Below, piece by piece: positions 59,201 through 64,000 of a stretch of DNA of 64,000 nucleotides. Numbering within the stretch: the first letter of the stretch is position 1; each line of letters starts with the position of its first letter. Location: the NCBI GenBank assembly GCA_951230915.1, contig OX579641.1, forward strand, positions 25,026,254 through 25,090,253. Reading direction: 5' to 3'. Source of the DNA: Antitrichia curtipendula (Eukaryota > Streptophyta > Bryopsida > Hypnales > Leucodontaceae). The notes beneath the pieces are model-generated. The model ran no database searches. It had not been told where the DNA came from and saw only the letters and a program-made list of their open reading frames with translations. Position numbers and translations under genes: made by a program.

Positions 59201-60862
59201 TACTATAGAAAAATTTAATGTTTGTGTACATTACATTTACCAATCCTTTTTACTTCATTAATTTGTTTTTCAAAGATGTCATGTGCACAAAGCACATTAT
59301 AGTAATTTTGTCGAATTTAATGGAATTTTATAAAATGACTTTTTGTCTTCTGTACTTCTCTGTTCAAATTGTTTGCCTAAACCATTTGAATTTTGGAGGA
59401 TTCATTGGTTACGCAATGGTAGATAGATGAGCTTTATTAGTTTATTACTACATTGACATTGGATTGAATCAAAAAATTTCAGATGTCAGTTGGGAAGACC
59501 CGGATGTTTGAAGGTGTAGCCAATGCAAGGGCTGGAGTGGACGTCATTTTCATCGATTGTCCTGAAAATTTGCCCGTACCGGGCATTTCAACATCGCCGA
59601 AGGACGTGCCCAAGTGGAATGCAGATCCAGAGGCAGATGCTCTGCAATCTACCTGTGCGTTTGCTGTAGAGCATTTGCACGATGATGGATGCATAGTTGT
59701 TTTTCACTCCTTTAGCGTCGCATCGAGGTCGAACATTGCTGGAGCTTGCAAGGTGTATGACTTAAAAAAGAAGAAAGATTGGCTCGGCATGAATCGCATG
59801 CACCTCACGTCGGCATTAGATATCACAAAGACGGTATGCTAATTTGTAAATTTGAGTTCCAGTTTTTAAATTGTGTCTACACATAATTATCTTCACTCTA
59901 ATGTTTTTTGTTCTCTTCAAATTGCAGACACAGAAGTTTGGAGTGACAGTTCTTGTGAAGGACCTTCAATCAGTAGGCGAATCAAAATTTGCCTTCAAAC
60001 GTACGCAAATGATGAAGAAGGCTGGGGTAGATGTAGAAATCGATGATATGCTCATGAACTATATGCATGAAGATGACCTCTCTATGAATGGAAACAAGCC
60101 ATGGAGAGGCGCACGCGAGAAGGATCCAAGGTTCTTCACTCTCTTCCTCGAGGCCACAAGCAATGAAGGCGATATCATTATGGACTGTTCAGCCTCTACT
60201 GGTTAGTGTTCTAATTTTGTAAATTTGAATTGTATTCAATTGTACAAATTGATAGCCTAATCTAACTGAAATACATTCTTTTACTATTGTAGGTGCTTGC
60301 ATTAAGGCTTGCAGAGGCACCGGGCGCAATATATTGGCTTTGGAAGGGAACAAGGACATTTTCAACGCCCTCTTGAAGCCAATGACAAAGTCTACACCGT
60401 CTGTGGTAGCAAGAACAACGCCAACAACAACAGCTGACCTCCCAATCAATCCAGAGGATGTGCCCATCGTACCTCGCAAGTTTGTTCGAAAAGGAAAATC
60501 TAGTAAGTAAGTCCCAACCTCTTTCATTCTTTGTTTGTTTTCTTCCTCTTGCATTTTCAAACACTCATCCATTGTCTTCAATTTCTTTCAGGAGTGACAG
60601 GTTGATGTTGGCAGAGGCCATAGAGAAGAAGAAATGGCTTATCGTTAGTCCAGAAAAGCCTTTTCATCTTCCACAATATGCAGAGCAAATGGCAAGCGCT
60701 TTTGCAACTTGTGGTTCCTCTAAACCAAAACGACGCAAGAACACTTATGCCCTAAATGTCTTGCAATATGTAGATGTTTCTGCATCTGAGGGTAGGGAGT
60801 CCTCAGAGTCATCTACTGAGTCAGATTCTGTGATTGAATCAACCAATGACTTGGATTCTTGA
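56231..60862 (+). CDS. ParB-like domain fused to a beta-class DNA methyltransferase-like domain, 10 exons
   Basis: Exons 56231-56919, 57043-57235, 57299-57529, 57617-57826, 57958-58193, 58403-59114, 59483-59833, 59928-60201, 60293-60506 and 60592-60862 all have GT-AG borders and matching phases, and join to 3,381 nt (1,126 residues) without a stop. Residues about 85-225 look like a ParB/sulfiredoxin-type domain: ALLSDISKLEQDF, then the hallmark FFICDGNHRRVAW (D185-R189). The middle is helical and ends in a Lys/Glu coiled coil (about 625-670). The C-terminal part follows the order of beta-class N6/N4 methyltransferases: DVIFIDCPE (about 778-785, in place of DPPY), HLHDDGCIVVFHS, KDPRFFTLFLEA, then EGDIIMDCSASTG...GRNILALEGN (about 954-983, in place of DPFAGTG). 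A Ser-rich acidic tail closes it. ParB-methylase fusions are known in phages and bacteria. The altered motifs mean activity is uncertain. It lies in the Mutator-like element, opposite the transposase. The domain calls are by eye. Confidence 0.75.
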
Positions 60863-61012
60863 GATCGACGTATCTCTTGGATTGTAATATTGTGTTTTGC
60901 TCTTTAATTGGATTGGATTTGTGTGTTTTATGGTTACTTCTAAGAGTCTCATCTTTGTCATTTTATATTTGAATTTTTTTTAACATTAGTACCTCAAAAA
61001 TCAATATTTACA

Positions 61013-61034
61013 ATTCCGTCGGATCCGACGGAAT
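61013..61034. promoter_or_regulatory. Perfect 22-bp palindrome near the right end of the Mutator-like element
   Basis: ATTCCGTCGGA followed by its inverse TCCGACGGAAT, with the TCGGATCCGA core at 61019-61028. It lies 150 bp downstream of the methyltransferase-like gene and 485 bp from the element end. From 60,863 to 61,410 there is otherwise only AT-rich 3' DNA. Confidence 0.6.
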
Positions 61035-61459
61035 CATAGGTATTGCTCAATATTTCTCACATTTATATTTTTTGAAGACAACTTTTTCTCATCACCACTT
61101 ATGGTCTATAATTCAACAACTCTCTTTAATCTTCTTTTTAATCTTTTATCTTCCATTTTCTCGATTTGTGGTTTTAAGCCATCATCTCTGTTATCCTATA
61201 TTGTTCTTTTCATTAAAAAATTGCTCGATTTTTTTTTAAGTATAAAAGATTTAGTATTTCTAGCATAAAACTCTCCTAAATATTCAAGAAATACTTTAGG
61301 TCTAGAAAATAGACCCTAAATGTCTACTCTATAATATACATTGTCCACGGTCGTGGGTATTTGAGATAACAAAGAGAGGAAAAATCCAGGTAATTTATAT
61401 ATAATCCAAATGTTTAAACCCACGGTTATAGGTAGCCAGCTATAATTTTTATTATAAAA

Positions 61460-61518
61460 AAGTTCCTGCTCACAGGCTCACAGGCTCACCACTCCACGCT
61501 CGCCTGCTAGCAACCCTG
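61460..61518 (-). repeat. Mutator-like element, right terminal inverted repeat
   Basis: Read on the minus strand it begins CAGGGTTGCTAGCAGG and continues GAGCGTGGAGTGGTGAGCC, then a second TGTGAGC. It abuts the second copy of the target duplication GACTATGTTC (61519-61528). Confidence 0.85.
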
Positions 61519-62596
61519 GACTATGTTCTCACCAAAAATGCTCCAAAACTGCCATTTTTAGCAGAAGTACCAAATTTTTGAAAAATATCATTTTTGGACA
61601 CATATAACCGTAGGATCTTGTAGTAATCTGGTTTGGGAATGTGTGGAAAAAATTTCAGAAATTTTAATCGTATAGATTAGAAGATATTAACGTTTGAAGT
61701 GGCAAAAGTCATTTTTCTGGCCCTGCAAGAAACCGGGCAGCTGCACTTCACAAGGTCAGATTATTATAAAAAAAATTCTAAAATGGTTTTGCTTCTTTGG
61801 AATCATTTTTCAAAGCAAGTTGGCTACATGCTTGAAAATTTTCAGATTATTTGGAATTGTACAACATATAGGAAAAAAAAAGGTTGTACAAAGAAGTAGA
61901 GATTGATTCAAAACACTAAATTGTTAAGAAGTTAATTATGGAATTGAAAAATGCCAATCCCAATGGTTGCAATGTTGTAATAAACAATCTACATCCTATG
62001 ATTTTATCTTTTTTGAAAAATATTAAAAATTGAGTGAAATAAACGACTTCAAAGTTTATTTTAGAGTAGACAATCCATAACTGCCCGCAAACTAAAAATC
62101 CTTGTAACGTTTGACTCATTGATTGAAATGCAATTATTCAAAGCTTTCTACATATATATAAATCTAATAAACCAATTTCAAATTTTTATTTTTGAAAAAA
62201 GTGATTTTTTTTTATCTGCCCAAACTGCCCGGTTACAAAAAAAAGAAACATATTAGGCCATAACTTTTGACTCGTATTTCAAAATGTCATGAAATTTGGT
62301 GCATATGAAAGATATTCCTCGTCCCCACCTATAAAAATTTCAGCCCAAAATATGGAAATCTCTAGTCACACGTACCTGCCCAAAATTTCTATGTTGCCAA
62401 AAAAACGCATGATGGTCCTTTAGGGGTTAATGGAGAATGAATTAAATGCATGTGAAAAAAATACGGGTCCACGGAACAAGGTTCCTCTTCCTTTACTTTT
62501 AAATTTACAAGAAATTAATGGAAAAAAGTATGGTTTGGTTGTACAAGGGCCTCCTTTCATTCAAAAATAAATTAGTTCAATTTGACTCCAATTTAA

Positions 62597-63610
62597 CCCC
62601 TAAAGGACCAAGGCCTATTTTCTACCAAAAATCACTCCAAACTGCCATTTCTTTAGCCAAGAGTACAAAAAGATATAAATTGTTTTTGGGCCCACATCTG
62701 ACCGTAGGATCCTACACCTGACTAGTGACTACTATGAGAGTGTGTGTAAAAGATTTTAAAATTTTGAACCACACAAATTGCCAGAAATCTGCATTTTAAA
62801 TGAAAAAAATTAAATTTCAACACATTGTGGGAGTACATTTTCTGACTTTGAACATTTTAAACTTTATATTTTTGCACTACAAAGTTTTGAGGTATTATTT
62901 TAGATGAACTTGAAGGTATACCTTCATGATTGGAGTATTTATTTTCTCAAAAATAGATTGTAGGAGAATAAATACATGTTTTTGTTTTTAAATATATGCT
63001 TTGTTTTGATTTAGGAAATGATCTTCATTTTTGTTGGATCTTGTTGGTAGTAAAAAAAAGAATTAGATTGTATTTTTGGTGAATTTTCGAAGTTGTATCT
63101 TCAAAATTTATTTTAAAAAAATCTAAAAATAATTTTATAATTATCATTGTTTGTTCATCATCTTAGAGATTTTCAAAACATTTTATTCTAATTAAAATTT
63201 AACTCCATTTAAATCTTTACAATGGAGAATTGAGTTGAGACGTGAGAGTCTAGCCAAAAAAAAGAAAATTAAAAGAAATTTAATTTTCATTATTAAAGAA
63301 ATTGTTAAGTAGAAGTAGGTATGAGATAGTAGGAAAATCTAAAATATTAATATCTTTTATATGGAATTAAAATGTATTAATCCCAATGGTGAGATTGTTC
63401 TAGCAAAAAATCTAAACCAGAAGGATCTTTTTTATATTGTAAAAATTGCATTCGAAAATGAATCCTACAAGCTATTTTTTCCATGAAGATGCTCTAAGTG
63501 CCCGAAAAATAAGATTGTCTATGACTTTCTCATAACAAATCCAAATGGAATGAATCAAAGCTTCCTAGATAGACAAAAATATAATCTGTGACAAAAGAAA
63601 CCAAAAAAAA
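62597..63610 (+). mobile_element. TTAA-flanked element, copy 5, right end missing
   Basis: TTAA (62593-62596) is followed by CCCCTAAAGGACCAAGGCC and family sequence (AAAATCACTCCAAACTGCC, CCGTAGGATCC, GGAATGAATCAAAGCTTCC near 63,549). No closing CTTTAGGGG-TTAA is found; the family match fades near 63,600, where GC-rich hAT subterminal sequence takes over. It is therefore truncated at its right side, probably by a deletion or by the hAT end. Confidence 0.65.
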
Positions 63611-63694
63611 ATATTCAAAATTTTGCAAATTTTTTTTGGCTTCAAACCCCTCTCCCTTGTTTTGAGCTTATTTGGACATAACTTCAAACCCTTA

Positions 63695-63905
63695 AACTTA
63701 CCGTCCGCGCCCCGACCCTCTCTTGTCCCCGCCCTGACAGTCGTCCGTGCCCCGACACACTCTCGTCCGCGCCCTGGATCCTACTTGGCAGCCACATCAC
63801 CTATTTTTTTTAATTAAAGAAAGTCAACTCAGTGTTGACCACATCGGACGGGCGAGACCTCTATCGAACGGGCGAACCGGACGTCCGTCCAGTATGACAA
63901 CCCTG
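63695..63905 (-). repeat. hAT right end: subterminal repeats and terminal inverted repeat
   Basis: CGTCCGCGCCCCGAC-like words (the reverse of GGGGCGCGGACG) occur four times between 63,701 and 63,776. The stretch closes with TATGACAACCCTG (63893-63905), the exact inverse of the left hAT terminus, and is followed by ACATTGAA. The last 87 bases of the window hold nothing recognisable. Confidence 0.7.
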
Positions 63906-64000
63906 ACATTGAAGATCATTGTGTTCAAAAGTTGAGTGGAGTCATTGCCCTCAAGGTGGATAATCTGATTTTCCTTGTTATGGTACTACAACATCGACGG

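Larger units (their letters stand above)
45103..61518. mobile_element. Giant Mutator-like element (16,416 bp) with ParB/methyltransferase cargo
   Basis: A perfect 10-bp direct repeat GACTATGTTC (45093-45102, 61519-61528) brackets the element, in the size range made by Mutator transposases. Immediately inside, the left 59 bp (45103-45161) and the inverted right 59 bp (61460-61518) align from base 1 with about three quarters identity, sharing GCTAG, GAGCGTGGAG and tandem GTGAGC units. A 15-bp motif CCTATAACCGTGGGT lies inverted near both ends (45293-45307 and 61418-61432). Inside are a Mutator-type transposase on the minus strand (45,644-49,883) and plus-strand genes from 50.4 kb to 60.9 kb. 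The ends, transposase and duplication agree with one another, so this is a complete element and not a chimera. Confidence 0.92.
45078..62426. mobile_element. TTAA-flanked element, copy 4, host of the Mutator-like element
   Basis: The left terminus CCCCTAAAG follows TTAA (45074-45077) and the right terminus CCTTTAGGGG precedes TTAA (62427-62430). Removing the Mutator-like insertion and one copy of its target duplication leaves an element of about 923 bp, the same size as copies 1 and 2. The sequence also matches family members across the join (AAAAATGCTCCAAAACTGCC, CCGTAGGATCTTGTAG). This fixes the insertion order: array, then TTAA element, then Mutator-like element. Confidence 0.75.
28656..63905. 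mobile_element. Candidate giant hAT transposon (35,250 bp with nested elements)
   Basis: The left end CAGGGTTGTCATA (28656-28668) and the right end TATGACAACCCTG (63893-63905) are a perfect 13-bp terminal inverted repeat of hAT type. The flanking octamers are TCATTGAA (28648-28655) and ACATTGAA (63906-63913), 7 of 8 matching an 8-bp hAT duplication. GC-rich repeats of GGGGCGCGGACG lie just inside both ends in inverted orientation (28,790-28,935 and 63,695-63,780). A hAT transposase lies 1.2 kb inside the left end. Cargo would be the RING-H2 gene, the kinase-like gene and, nested, a TTAA element containing a Mutator-like element. An alternative is two unrelated hAT ends of one family; the one-base mismatch and a truncated TTAA element next to the right end keep this open. 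Confidence 0.5.

Noticed and set aside
61512..61519. CAGGGTTG at the inverted right end of the Mutator-like element, resembling the hAT terminus
   Set aside because: The similarity stops after eight bases, and the 10-bp duplication and terminal repeat place it as the Mutator-like end.

Overview
The window looks like nuclear DNA of a land plant, most likely a non-seed plant such as a bryophyte or lycophyte. Two ordinary plant genes support this: an intron-rich AGD5/NEV-type Arf-GAP (16.9-21.3 kb) and an intronless plant O-fucosyltransferase (23.0-24.3 kb). Everything else is AT-rich repeat and mobile DNA, including protein families that I associate from memory with moss, liverwort and lycophyte genomes. 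No search was run, so the species is unknown. A 200-base N gap lies at 42.6 kb.

Layout. 0-12 kb: degenerate repeats, a broken gag-like transposon gene with its own TATA box, a second noncoding repeat related to the first one's 3' part, a decayed minus-strand transposon gene and a CACTA-type MITE. 12-16 kb: an AT-rich satellite, a 73-bp CACTA-type mini-element and a mariner-like MITE. 16.4-24.3 kb: the two host genes. 24.3-28.6 kb: palindromic repeats and TTAA-flanked elements, one folded into a 739-bp hairpin.

28.7-63.9 kb: possibly one giant hAT transposon (28,656-63,905). It has a 13-bp terminal inverted repeat at each end, flanks that match at 7 of 8 bases, GC-rich subterminal repeats at both ends, a hAT transposase near the left end, and a RING-H2 protein and an atypical kinase further in. 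Deeper inside is a TTAA-flanked element (45,078-62,426), and inserted in that is a 16,416-bp Mutator-like element (45,103-61,518) with clear terminal inverted repeats and a perfect 10-bp target duplication, GACTATGTTC.

The Mutator-like element is the main discovery. One arm carries its two-exon transposase (zinc finger, DDE core, SWIM finger). The other arm carries a ten-exon gene whose splice sites join into an unbroken 1,126-residue frame. It encodes a ParB-like domain (DGNHR), a coiled coil and a C-terminal region laid out like a beta-class N6/N4 DNA methyltransferase with altered catalytic motifs. Upstream exons encode an acidic protein ending in a SUMO-interacting motif. The palindrome TCGGATCCGA occurs five times exactly and once as a variant, and I saw it only inside this element, always in noncoding DNA. 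Four copies are the tips of 70-90-nt hairpins. My hypothesis is an element-encoded DNA-binding or methylation-control system, comparable in role to the VANC anti-silencing factors of VANDAL Mutator elements, acting on its own palindromic sites.
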